Assembly: GCA_002367105.1 (NCBI GenBank)
Contig: DFCS01000044.1
Coordinates: 106,140 to 170,139 of the forward strand
DNA: 64,000 nucleotides
Direction: 5' to 3'
Origin: Hungatella sp. UBA3048
GTDB taxonomy: Bacteria > Bacillota > Clostridia > Lachnospirales > Lachnospiraceae
Made by a program: the position numbers and the translations under genes. The notes beneath the pieces were generated by a model. It made no database searches and was not told the DNA's origin. It saw only the letters and a list, made by a program, of their open reading frames with translations. This document shows positions 31,297 to 39,938 of this stretch, one piece after another (position 1 is the stretch's first letter; each line of letters opens with the position of its first letter).

Positions 31297-32673
31297 ATGG
31301 CGGAGAGAATAACCATCAATCCTGTTACCCGAATCAGCGGTTTCATGGAAATTGATGCCGATATCGAAGAACAGTCAGTGGTGGATGCAAAAATGAGAGG
31401 TCTGATGTTCCGTGGATTTGAAAAAATGCTTCAGGGCAGAAGTCCTTTTGATGCTGTATATTTTACACAGCGCATCTGCGGTATCTGTTCAACCGCACAT
31501 TCCATGGCTTCAGCTCTTGCCCTGGAAGAAGCATTGAACATTGTCCCCTCTGAACAGGGAAGGTATTTAAGGGACCTTCTTCATGCCTGCGAATTCCTGC
31601 AAAATCATCTAAGGCATTTTTACCAGTTTACCTTACCGGATTTTGTAAAGCTTCCTGAGGATTATCCACTGTTTAAGACAGATCACAATGATTACAGGCT
31701 GCCAAAGGACATAAACGATAAAATGGTGAACGATTACTTTGAATCCCTTCAGTTCAGCAGGGATGCGCATCAGATGCTGGCCATTCTTGGAGGTAAAGCT
31801 CCTCATAATCACGGAATATTCATTGGAGGTATCACATCACCGATAACAGCAGATAAGATCATTACCATAAAATCTATCCTATATGATATAGGACAATTTA
31901 TTATTGAAAAAATGGTTCCGGACGTATACACAATCGGAACCTTTTATCCGGAGTATTATCATTACGGAGGAGGCTATGGCAACTTACTGTCCTATGGGAG
32001 CTTTAACCATTATAAAAATTTGGGGACGCTCTATGTGGATCCTCTTGTTTATTCCAATGGTCAGACATCTCCCTTTGATCCTGCCTTTATAACCCAGGAA
32101 GACGAATACGCCTGGTTCAACGAAAATGATGAACCGGACAGGAATAAACCCCAGGCATATTCCTGGATAAAAGCGCCGAGATACCATAATATCCCTTATG
32201 AGGTAGGGCCGTTGGCAAGACAGTGGCTCTCAGGGGAGTACAGAAATGGGATCTCTGCCATGGACCGGACCATTGCAAGAGTGCTGGAAACTAAGAAAAT
32301 TGTGGAAATTATGCAAACCCTTATAGATAATCTGATCCCGGGAGTATCCATGCAGAGGGAATATGAGATTCCTGTGCAGGCATCGGGAAAAGGACTGGTG
32401 GATACGACACGGGGAGCGTTGGGCCATTGGCTGTATATTGACAACAGTAAGATAGCCTTTTACCAGATCATAACCCCGTCTGCATGGAATCTGTCAACAC
32501 AGACAAATGGAATGAAGGGAACCGGAGAACAGGCACTGATGGGGACACCCGTAAAAGTTGTAACAACGCCTGTGGAAATCGGAAGGATCATACGGTCTTT
32601 TGATCCCTGCGTGTCCTGTGCCACCCATGTCTTCTTAAGCGGGGAGTATATGAATACAATTCAGGTTGTGTGA
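31297..32673 (+). CDS. [NiFe]-hydrogenase large (catalytic) subunit
   Basis: 458-residue catalytic subunit holding the Ni-Fe site. The N-terminal L1 motif RICGIC gives Cys61 and Cys64; the C-terminal L2 motif DPCVSCATH gives Cys438 and Cys441, with His444 as the predicted cleavage point before a 14-residue tail (VFLSGEYMNTIQVV) removed by the maturation protease. The N-terminal TINPVTRISGFMEID is classical. All four nickel-binding cysteines are intact, so it should be functional if HypB-F exist elsewhere. No class assignment beyond a cytoplasmic, uptake-like enzyme can be made by eye. Confidence 0.95.
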   Translation: MAERITINPVTRISGFMEIDADIEEQSVVDAKMRGLMFRGFEKMLQGRSPFDAVYFTQRICGICSTAHSMASALALEEALNIVPSEQGRYLRDLLHACEFLQNHLRHFYQFTLPDFVKLPEDYPLFKTDHNDYRLPKDINDKMVNDYFESLQFSRDAHQMLAILGGKAPHNHGIFIGGITSPITADKIITIKSILYDIGQFIIEKMVPDVYTIGTFYPEYYHYGGGYGNLLSYGSFNHYKNLGTLYVDPLVYSNGQTSPFDPAFITQEDEYAWFNENDEPDRNKPQAYSWIKAPRYHNIPYEVGPLARQWLSGEYRNGISAMDRTIARVLETKKIVEIMQTLIDNLIPGVSMQREYEIPVQASGKGLVDTTRGALGHWLYIDNSKIAFYQIITPSAWNLSTQTNGMKGTGEQALMGTPVKVVTTPVEIGRIIRSFDPCVSCATHVFLSGEYMNTIQVV

Positions 32674-32822
32674 AGCTCTTCCACAAGAGCCTGTTTTTGG
32701 TCATTCGGGCAGGAAAGCTGCTGGATATATTGAAGGACAGCCTGACTATGCAGGAGTGCAGCTTTTTTTCTCAATTCTTTTCTGTCTTCTTCTGTTTTGG
32801 GCTGATATACTATCATATTCAT
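32661..32822 (-). CDS. Hypothetical 53-residue helical protein
   Basis: Minus-strand ORF starting ATG 32822 (or ATG at 32816) with a weak AGG upstream. The sequence is amphipathic and helical (TEEDRKELRKKAALLHSQAVL), natural in composition. It overlaps the 3' end of the hydrogenase gene tail to tail by 13 bases, and fills the gap before the recombinase. Not recognised. Confidence 0.45.
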   Translation of the reverse strand: MNMIVYQPKTEEDRKELRKKAALLHSQAVLQYIQQLSCPNDQKQALVEELHTT

Positions 32823-32928
32823 AACAAGGACCTGATATAGACTGTTATTATAATGTATGATGCCTCCCATGTCCTGTATGTTTGGATTAAGGGGCGGGCG
32901 CTATGCTTTAGTAAGGAGGAAGGTTTAG

Positions 32929-34614
32929 GTGGAAGCCGGGATAGAGCGGTTTGCGATTTATTCAAGAAAATCAAAATTTACCGGAAAAGGAGAGAGCATC
33001 GGAAATCAGATCGAGCTGTGCAGGCAATACATTTTTGCACATTATGGAGCGTGTTTCGCTGACAGCGCCTGTGTATACGAGGATGAGGGGTTTTCCGGAG
33101 GAAACCTTGAACGGCCTCAGTTTAAAGTCATGATGCAGGAAGCAAAAAAGAAGAAATTTACGGCAGTCGTATGCTACCGTCTTGACCGGATAAGCCGTAA
33201 CATCGGTGATTTTGCAAATCTGATTGAAGAGCTTAATGAGCTCCATATTTCCTTTATCTCTATAAAAGAGCAATTTGACACATCCTCTCCCATGGGGCGG
33301 GCCATGATGTACATAGCTTCTGTTTTCTCTCAGTTGGAGAGAGAGACAATCGCGGAACGCATCCGGGATAACATGCTGGAGCTCTCCAAAAGCGGAAGAT
33401 GGCTGGGAGGAAATACTCCTACGGGTTATACGTCAGAGAGTGTGTCCTCCGTGACCATAGACGGTAAGGTGAAAAAAGCATTTAAGCTTAAGATGATTCC
33501 GGATGAGGCAAATCTGGTCAAGTTGATTTATGAGAAATTTTTAGAGACAGGATCACTGACTCAAACAGAAACCTATTTGCTCCAGAATGGCCATAGGACA
33601 AAATATGGCCGTTTATTCAGCCGTTTTGCGATAAAAGGAATATTGACCAATCCGGTTTACATGATAGCAGATCATGAAGCCTATGAGTATTTACGGAAAA
33701 AAAACGTGGATCTGTTTGCAGAAAGAGATGCCTTTGACGGAAACCATGGAGTGATAGCATATAACCGTACCCTTCAAAAGGCAGGAAAAACCCACGAGAT
33801 GAAAGATATGGAAGAATGGATCGTGGCAGTTGGAAAGCATAAGGGAGTGATTTCCGGCTCCATGTGGGTCAAGGTTCAGCTGCAGCTGGATCAAAATAAA
33901 TCAAAAAATTACCGGAAACCCCGCAGTAATGTAGCGTTGCTGTCCGGAATCCTCTTTTGCGGCGGCTGCGGCGGTTATATGCGGCCAAAGCTGTCCGGCC
34001 GGTACAATGACGAAGGGGAACAGATCTATTCTTATTTATGTACCATGAAGGAAAAAAGCCGTATGAAATGCTGCGGAATGAAGAATGTTAATGGAAATAT
34101 GCTGGATCAGATGGTCCTGGAGGAAATCAAAAAGATATCTGTGGATTGGGGTGAATTTCAAAAGCAGCTTTGCCGGAACAAAAGGGCAGTGGAAGAAAGC
34201 AAAGAGGAAGCGGAATGGGATATATCCCGTTTAAAAGATGAACGGAAGAATATGGAAGAAGAAATAACCGGACTGGTGGCCTCCCTTGGAAAAGCCGGTG
34301 GGACCGGGGCGGAAGGATATATCATACAGCAGATCGAAGGGCTCCATAAAAGAAAAGGAGAAATGGAGCAGCGGTTATGGGAGCTTACCCTTGATGAAGG
34401 AAATAAGGAGCTTTCCGATACGGAATTACAGTTTATTAAGCAGACCCTGTCTTCCTTTCAACATGTGATCGGCCTCATGGATGTCCGGCAAAGACGGGCG
34501 GCGGTCCGCACTTTTGTGGATAAGGTCATATGGGATGGTGAGAATGTTCATCTGTACCTGTTAGGCTCGAAGGTGCCTGAGTTACCAGAGCCGCAAGGTG
34601 ACCATAGCAAATGA
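32929..34614 (+). CDS. Large serine recombinase (SpoIVCA-like sigK excisionase)
   Basis: 561 residues from GTG at 32929 (AAGGAGGAAGG upstream). The N-terminal resolvase domain has YSRKS with the nucleophile Ser15, DRISRNIGDFANLIEEL, and GRAMMYIASVFSQLERETIAERI. A recombinase domain and the zinc ribbon FCGGCGG...KCCGM follow, then a coiled-coil (about 400-480). Such recombinases join attL and attR by excision. Its stop codon TGA (34612-34614) lies in the right-end core AAATGA, exactly at the SigK junction. By position and orientation it is the excision enzyme for this element. Confidence 0.9.
   Translation: MEAGIERFAIYSRKSKFTGKGESIGNQIELCRQYIFAHYGACFADSACVYEDEGFSGGNLERPQFKVMMQEAKKKKFTAVVCYRLDRISRNIGDFANLIEELNELHISFISIKEQFDTSSPMGRAMMYIASVFSQLERETIAERIRDNMLELSKSGRWLGGNTPTGYTSESVSSVTIDGKVKKAFKLKMIPDEANLVKLIYEKFLETGSLTQTETYLLQNGHRTKYGRLFSRFAIKGILTNPVYMIADHEAYEYLRKKNVDLFAERDAFDGNHGVIAYNRTLQKAGKTHEMKDMEEWIVAVGKHKGVISGSMWVKVQLQLDQNKSKNYRKPRSNVALLSGILFCGGCGGYMRPKLSGRYNDEGEQIYSYLCTMKEKSRMKCCGMKNVNGNMLDQMVLEEIKKISVDWGEFQKQLCRNKRAVEESKEEAEWDISRLKDERKNMEEEITGLVASLGKAGGTGAEGYIIQQIEGLHKRKGEMEQRLWELTLDEGNKELSDTELQFIKQTLSSFQHVIGLMDVRQRRAAVRTFVDKVIWDGENVHLYLLGSKVPELPEPQGDHSK
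34610..34613 (+). other. Right attachment core (attR) of the sigK element
   Basis: AATG in the context AGCAAATGAAATCCTA; overlaps the recombinase stop codon and joins in frame with the left core. Confidence 0.75.
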
Positions 34615-34978
34615 AATCCTAATGCTTCTTCGTGCGAACAAGAAATATTCAAAAGAGGTTTCTTTGTTTGAACCCATTGGCGTAGACAAGGATGGAGAGA
34701 CTGTAAGTTTAGTAGATGTCATTGAAATGGAAAATAAGGAGACTCTGGAATCTATTATTTTAAAACAGGATATTAAGGAACTGTATGAGGCCTTTGACAG
34801 TTGTCTTAAGGATAATGAAAAAACCATAATCGGAATGAGGTACGGTCTGCATGGAGGAAAAGAGTATACGCAGCGGGAGATCGCGGATGTCATGGGAATA
34901 TCCAGATCCTACGTATCCAGGCTTGAAAAAAAAGCTTTGGAGCGGTTAAGAGACGAACTTAAAAAGAATTGTATTTAA
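34610..34978 (+). CDS. sigK: SigK, C-terminal part
   Basis: The rest of sigma K, without a start of its own in the unrearranged chromosome. From the core onward it reads NEILMLLRANKKYSKEVSLFEPIG (region 2.4/3), then a region 4 with EKTIIGMRYGLHGG and the helix-turn-helix YTQREIADVMGISRSYVSRLEKKAL. Joined to codons 1-89 at 28565 it gives a 210-residue SigK. An ATG-less frame upstream (to 34598) belongs to the recombinase region. In-frame fusion and full conservation indicate a functional sigK after excision. Confidence 0.92.
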   Translation, partial: NEILMLLRANKKYSKEVSLFEPIGVDKDGETVSLVDVIEMENKETLESIILKQDIKELYEAFDSCLKDNEKTIIGMRYGLHGGKEYTQREIADVMGISRSYVSRLEKKALERLRDELKKNCI

Positions 34979-35022
34979 AAAGAAGCATTATTAAATCGTC
35001 CCATCTCTGATGGTTGAGTAAA

Positions 35023-35066
35023 AAGTCTGGGAGGCCCGATAAACAGGGCGTTCCGGACTTCTTTGC
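35023..35066 (+). terminator. Probable terminator after sigK
   Basis: AAGTC.GG...GCCC pairs with GGGC...CCGGACTT around 7 bases, followed by CTTT. The T tract is poor. The rest of 34979-35137 shows no gene. Confidence 0.45.
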
Positions 35067-35137
35067 TGTCATAAAACAATGCGTAAGCCGGTTAGGGTGT
35101 TCTTATAAAGACTTGCTGCAGATTGTAATGAATATGG

Positions 35138-35166
35138 TTGACAAAAAAACAAAATCATAATACTAT
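35138..35166 (+). promoter_or_regulatory. Promoter of the peptide ABC operon
   Basis: TTGACA (35138-35143) and TACTAT (35161-35166), spacer 17, with a 110-base leader before the first gene. Confidence 0.7.
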
Positions 35167-35281
35167 GTAAAAAAGGATATTTCATACTAAACATATATGT
35201 ATTCTTTAATATAAGAAATGCGTACAATGCGCAGGACAAATATCTGAGAAAATTTTTGCTTATATAAGGAGGAGGACAATT

Positions 35282-36964
35282 ATGAAAAAAGTAGTCTTTC
35301 AAAAACTGCATAAGGTAATTGGAGCTATGCTTGTTTTCGGCATGGTGGTATCTCTTGCGGCCTGTGCAAAGTCAAATTCCAATCCGGGAGCTGAGAATCC
35401 GGCTAAGGGAAATACGGCAGAGAATAATTCTGCAAAGGGTGAGAATACGGAGGATAAAATCCTTAATATTGGAATGACCGATTCGATCAGCAGCGTAAAC
35501 CCACTGTTGATGGATGCAACTGAGATCATGAAGACCTCCACGGCAATGGAATTCCTGCCTTTAGTAGAATTAAACAGCAATCTGGAGTTTGAGGGTAGGC
35601 TGGCTTCTTCTATTACTACGGAAGACAATATACATTTTACAGTGAATATTGATCCCAATGCAAGCTGGTCCGACGGTCAGGCCGTAACTGCGGATGACGT
35701 CGTATACACCGTTCTTAAGCTCTCAAGCCCCGTCCGTGCCAATGCAAGCATGGCACTCTATGCCATTGAAGGTGTGGGCGACGACGGTTTTTCAGAGGCG
35801 GGAGCGACGGAGTTATCAGGTGTTAAGGCAATCGACAATAAAACCGTCGAATTCACGACCAAATATCAGATGGCCCTTACCACCTTCCAGAATACATATG
35901 GACGCTATATACTGACACTGCCCAAACATGTTCTTGAGAGCGTAGCGGATGAGGACCTGGCAGGTTATGACTGGTTCAATGCTCCGACGGTAGTTAACGG
36001 GCCCTACCGCATCACAGCCGTTGATTTGCAGCATTATGTGTCCTATGAGGCAAATGATACATACTGGAAGGGTGTTCCAAAGATTAACAGGATCAATATC
36101 AAGATTGTACCTGCGGCACAATTGCTGACCGGGCTGCAATCAGGAGAGATTGATTTTGTGCAGCAGACCACCGGTAACATCCTGCAGGAGGATTATGCCA
36201 GCGTAGAAGCCCTTGCCAATGTGACGGTCAACTATGGTGCTCCTGTTATCAACCAGTCGATCTTCTTTAATACCACCACGGTAACGGATCCCCGCATCCG
36301 CCAGGCGATTCTTTATGGAATTGACCGCCCGTCCATAATAACAGGACTGCTAAACGGAAAAGGTGAAGTGGTTGACGGCTTCTTATCCAGTGCAGGACCA
36401 TTCTATGACGAGAGCCTGACGCCCACTGTTTATGATCCGGAAAAAGCGAAAGAATTGGTCGCCCAGGCAGTCGCAGACGGTTGGGATGCTTCAAAGACAT
36501 TAAACTTCTATGTAAACAGTGGAGATTCCACTTTCTGCCAGGCCGCAGATTATATTGCTGCGAAGCTGCAGGAAATCGGACTAAAGATCCAGGTGACGAC
36601 CGTTGACTTATCCAGCTTAATGACTAAGGCGGGAAATAAGGATTTCGATTTGCTGGCAGTACAGTATACCTATGCACCGGTAGATCCTTATCCGGACGTT
36701 AACTGGTTATTATCTGCGGACGGTTGGACCGGCTATGTGAATGATGCCGTAACACAGGCCCTGGCGGCGACCCAGGCTACCAGTGACGTTAATGAAATCA
36801 AGAAGGAATATCGAAAAATCGATACCGTTATGCAGCAGGAGGCCCCAATGATTTCTACCTATATCATAAGTGCAATGGGAGCTGTGAATAAAAGGGTGGA
36901 GAATGCGACGCCGGATGTATATGGCTCTTTTAATAATATCAACGAATGGGATGTGACACAATGA
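35282..36964 (+). CDS. Peptide ABC transporter substrate-binding lipoprotein
   Basis: 560-residue extracellular solute-binding protein of family 5 (OppA/DppA type). A lipoprotein signal peptide ends in LAACAKS with the lipidated Cys near 28, followed by an Asn/Gly/Lys-rich linker. The mature part shows the DPNASWSDGQAVTADDVVYT motif of the family and a C-terminal YVNDAVTQALAATQAT region. GGAGGAGG lies before the ATG. It opens a five-gene operon with the ATPases and permeases that follow; substrate (peptides or nickel, opines, glycosides) cannot be decided by eye. Confidence 0.92.
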   Translation: MKKVVFQKLHKVIGAMLVFGMVVSLAACAKSNSNPGAENPAKGNTAENNSAKGENTEDKILNIGMTDSISSVNPLLMDATEIMKTSTAMEFLPLVELNSNLEFEGRLASSITTEDNIHFTVNIDPNASWSDGQAVTADDVVYTVLKLSSPVRANASMALYAIEGVGDDGFSEAGATELSGVKAIDNKTVEFTTKYQMALTTFQNTYGRYILTLPKHVLESVADEDLAGYDWFNAPTVVNGPYRITAVDLQHYVSYEANDTYWKGVPKINRINIKIVPAAQLLTGLQSGEIDFVQQTTGNILQEDYASVEALANVTVNYGAPVINQSIFFNTTTVTDPRIRQAILYGIDRPSIITGLLNGKGEVVDGFLSSAGPFYDESLTPTVYDPEKAKELVAQAVADGWDASKTLNFYVNSGDSTFCQAADYIAAKLQEIGLKIQVTTVDLSSLMTKAGNKDFDLLAVQYTYAPVDPYPDVNWLLSADGWTGYVNDAVTQALAATQATSDVNEIKKEYRKIDTVMQQEAPMISTYIISAMGAVNKRVENATPDVYGSFNNINEWDVTQ

Positions 36965-37962
36965 CACCGCTGCTGGAAGTAGATTCGCTGGAAATGGCGT
37001 TCTCCACCGGTGCCGGTGATATCAAATGCTTAGACAGGGTCAGCCTTCATGTAAATCAAGGTGAGATCCTGTGCATCGTTGGAGAATCCGGCTCCGGCAA
37101 GAGCGTTACCCTTCTGTCAGTCATGGGTCTGCTTGGAGAAAATGGTAAAATCACAGGAGGCAAGGTGGTCTTTGACGGGCAGGAACTGCTTAATCTGCCG
37201 GAAGAGGAATTGGACCGTATCCGTGGCAGTAAGATGACCATGATCTTTCAGGACGCCATGGCCAGCTTAAATCCGTTATTCACCATTGGGAACCAGATCA
37301 TGGAAGCCATGGGGATACATATGAACCTGGACCGGAAAACAGCGAAGGAACGGGCACTGCTCCTCCTTGATAAGGTGGGGCTTCCGGATCCTTCTTCTAT
37401 TATGAGCAAATATCCGCATACACTGTCAGGAGGTATGCGGCAGCGGGCAATGATCGCCATGGCGCTTGCCTGTAATCCGAAGCTTCTCATTGCGGATGAG
37501 CCAACCACTGCGCTGGATGTTACGATTCAGGCACAGATTATGGAGCTCTTAAGGAACTTACGTGAGGAGCTTCATATGTCAATTATTTTAATTACCCATG
37601 ACATGGGACTTGTAGCTGAAATGGCGGACCGGGTTATGGTTATGTATGCCGGACAGATTGTGGAGGAGGCAGGTGTTCTTGATTTATTTAAAAAACCGGG
37701 GCACCCTTATACACAGGCTCTTCTGAAATCCATTCCCAGTATCAGAGATAAAGAAGAGAGAGAACTGTTGACGATTGAGGGTGCTGTTCCGGAGTTTTAC
37801 GGTGAGATAACCGGCTGCCGCTTTGCAAACCGCTGCCCGTATATGACCGATGGCTGTGATCTGGAGCAAAGTTTGGTTGAAATAGAAGATAGTCACGGGA
37901 CAAGATGCTGGCGTGCGGAAGAAATCCGGGAGAGGATGACGCAGGCATCAGGAAGGAATTAA
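36961..37962 (+). CDS. Peptide ABC transporter ATPase, OppD/DppD type
   Basis: 333-residue ATPase starting at ATG 36961, overlapping the previous stop (ATGA). Walker A GESGSGKSV, signature LSGGMRQRAMIA, Walker B LLIADEPTTALDV. The C-terminal oligopeptide-transport extension with CRFANRCPYMTDGCD (cysteine cluster binding FeS in this family) is present. Confidence 0.93.
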   Translation: MTPLLEVDSLEMAFSTGAGDIKCLDRVSLHVNQGEILCIVGESGSGKSVTLLSVMGLLGENGKITGGKVVFDGQELLNLPEEELDRIRGSKMTMIFQDAMASLNPLFTIGNQIMEAMGIHMNLDRKTAKERALLLLDKVGLPDPSSIMSKYPHTLSGGMRQRAMIAMALACNPKLLIADEPTTALDVTIQAQIMELLRNLREELHMSIILITHDMGLVAEMADRVMVMYAGQIVEEAGVLDLFKKPGHPYTQALLKSIPSIRDKEERELLTIEGAVPEFYGEITGCRFANRCPYMTDGCDLEQSLVEIEDSHGTRCWRAEEIRERMTQASGRN

Positions 37963-37965
37963 CAA

Positions 37966-38985
37966 ATGCAAAAGGAACGACAACCTCTGGCAGAGATAAA
38001 GGGATTGAAAAAATATTATCCGGTTCGTGACGGAATTATTCCACATACAGTTGGATTTATCCATGCTGTGAACGGTGTGGACTTTGAACTATTTCCGGGA
38101 GAAACTCTGGGACTGGTAGGTGAATCCGGCTGCGGCAAATCCACCATTGGGCGGCAGCTGGCCGCGTTAGAAACTCCCACAGAGGGCGGCATTGTCTATG
38201 AAGGATATCCGTTTACGGACCGGTCAGCGGCTGGAATGAGGCAAATCCGTACCCAGATACAGATGGTATTTCAAGATCCTTATACCTCCCTTAATCCGAA
38301 AAAACGTATTTTTGAAACTCTATCTTATCCAATGCTGTATCATGGAGTCACTACAAAACAGAATGTCCATAGGGAGGTTGACCGTCTGCTTGATATGGTG
38401 GGACTCCCGAAAAATACGAAGGGGCGTTATCCTCATGAGTTCTCCGGCGGGCAACGGCAAAGGATTGGAATCGCAAGAGCGCTTTCTCTTAACCCCAGAC
38501 TGGTCATCTGCGATGAGCCGGTCAGCGCCCTTGATGTATCAATACAGGCTCAGATTTTAAATCTGCTACGTGATCTGCAAAAGGAACTAAAGCTTACCTA
38601 TCTGTTTATTGGCCACGGTCTGGATGCGGTCAAATACATCAGTGACCGGATTGCCGTCATGTATCTGGGGAAGATTGTGGAGCTTGCGGATGCAAAGGAA
38701 CTGTTTGAAAATCCGGTGCATCCTTATACGCAGGCATTATGCAGCGCAGCACCGATTCCCGATCCCGAGGCCAGAGGGAGAAAAAGAGTGATATTGCAGG
38801 GCGAACTGCCTTCCAATAAGGATCTTCCTTCCGGCTGCCATTTTCACAGCCGGTGCCCCTACGCCATAGAGGAATGCAAACGATCGGAGCCGTCGCTGAT
38901 CCAGGTCCAGCCAGGAAGCGGGCATTTGGCGGCCTGTCCGGTGCTGATCCAGGGTAAAAGGCCAAAGGAGGATGCGGATGCTTAA
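37966..38985 (+). CDS. Peptide ABC transporter ATPase, OppF/DppF type
   Basis: 339-residue partner ATPase. Walker A GESGCGKST, signature FSGGQRQRIGIARAL, Walker B LVICDEPVSALDV, and the C-terminal CHFHSRCPYAIEEC cysteine motif. Three bases separate it from OppD. Together they drive the heterodimeric permease that follows. Confidence 0.93.
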   Translation: MQKERQPLAEIKGLKKYYPVRDGIIPHTVGFIHAVNGVDFELFPGETLGLVGESGCGKSTIGRQLAALETPTEGGIVYEGYPFTDRSAAGMRQIRTQIQMVFQDPYTSLNPKKRIFETLSYPMLYHGVTTKQNVHREVDRLLDMVGLPKNTKGRYPHEFSGGQRQRIGIARALSLNPRLVICDEPVSALDVSIQAQILNLLRDLQKELKLTYLFIGHGLDAVKYISDRIAVMYLGKIVELADAKELFENPVHPYTQALCSAAPIPDPEARGRKRVILQGELPSNKDLPSGCHFHSRCPYAIEECKRSEPSLIQVQPGSGHLAACPVLIQGKRPKEDADA

Positions 38986-39922
38986 ATATATTATCAAGCG
39001 TATTCTTATTGCTATCCCGGTCCTGATTGGCATAACCGTAATTGATTTTCTGATCATGACTATGGTAGGAAGTCCATTGGAACTGCTCCAGGGCCCCAGA
39101 GTGTCCGATGCGGCCATCGAAACCAAAAGAATCGCTTTAGGCCTTAATAAGCCTGTCTATGTACAATACTGGATCTGGCTGACGAATCTTCTTCAGGGCA
39201 ACATGGGATATTCCATGAAGAGTTTCCAGCCGGTAAGCCAAATGATTAAAACCTATATCGGGCCAACGTTACTGCTCATGTCCGTCTCGTTATTTGTCAG
39301 TATGCTGATTGCGGTACCGGCAGGAATCTATAGCGCGGTCCACAAGTATACACCGCAGGACTATACCGTAGTCACGCTTTCCTTCCTTGGAAGCAGCGTT
39401 CCCAGTTTTTTCCTGGCATTGGTGCTGATTTATTTTTTCACTGTCAGACTTGGCTGGCTGCCATCCAGCGGCATGTATACCCTGGGAGCGCAGAAACGTT
39501 CCATAGACGTCCTCAGGCATATGATCATGCCTGTGATTGTATTGGCAACTTCCATGGCGGGGACCAATATCCGCTATATCCGCAGCGCCATGCTTGAGAT
39601 ACTTCAGATGGATTACCTGCGAACGGCAAGGGCAAAGGGAATTGGCCGCTTTCTGGTGATTAATAAGCATGCGCTTCGCAATGCGTTAATTCCGGTCATT
39701 ACCGTATTCGGGATGCATATACCGATCTTGTTTGGCGGAGCCATCATCATAGAACAGGTATTTTCCTGGCCAGGGCTCGGCATGATGACCATGAGTGCAA
39801 TTATCAGCAGAGATTATCCGGTCATTATGGGCGTCTGTCTGATGTCCGCCATTGTTGTTCTGGTGGCAAACCTGCTGACAGATATCATCTACGCACTGGT
39901 AGATCCGACGATTACGTATTAA
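38978..39922 (+). CDS. Peptide ABC transporter permease, OppB/DppB type
   Basis: 314-residue permease; ATG at 38978 chosen because AAAGGAGG is 6 bases upstream (an ATG at 38972 touches it). The N-terminal helix is IIKRILIAIPVLIGITVIDFL. The EAA-loop typical of the family reads YLRTARAKGIGRFLVINKHALRN. It overlaps the upstream ATPase by 8 bases. Confidence 0.92.
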   Translation: MLKYIIKRILIAIPVLIGITVIDFLIMTMVGSPLELLQGPRVSDAAIETKRIALGLNKPVYVQYWIWLTNLLQGNMGYSMKSFQPVSQMIKTYIGPTLLLMSVSLFVSMLIAVPAGIYSAVHKYTPQDYTVVTLSFLGSSVPSFFLALVLIYFFTVRLGWLPSSGMYTLGAQKRSIDVLRHMIMPVIVLATSMAGTNIRYIRSAMLEILQMDYLRTARAKGIGRFLVINKHALRNALIPVITVFGMHIPILFGGAIIIEQVFSWPGLGMMTMSAIISRDYPVIMGVCLMSAIVVLVANLLTDIIYALVDPTITY

Positions 39923-39938
39923 AAGCAGGAGAAAATGA

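Larger units (their letters stand above)
28829..34613 (+). mobile_element. Skin-like element interrupting sigK (5.78 kb)
   Basis: A DNA segment inserted in frame into sigK, bounded by AATG cores at 28829-28832 and 34610-34613, so excision removes 5,781 bp. It carries a large serine recombinase at its right end, in the same orientation as sigK, like SpoIVCA in the Bacillus and clostridial skin elements. Unlike the phage-derived skin elements I know, it has no phage genes; its cargo is a [NiFe]-hydrogenase operon and two small hypothetical genes. Boundaries are deduced from SigK protein continuity and the repeated core. Excision itself is inference. Confidence 0.88.

Noticed and set aside
28833..34609. 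Treating the sigK halves as a decayed pseudogene
   Set aside because: Both halves are intact, the cores match and restore the frame exactly, and a recombinase is present, so programmed excision is the better reading.
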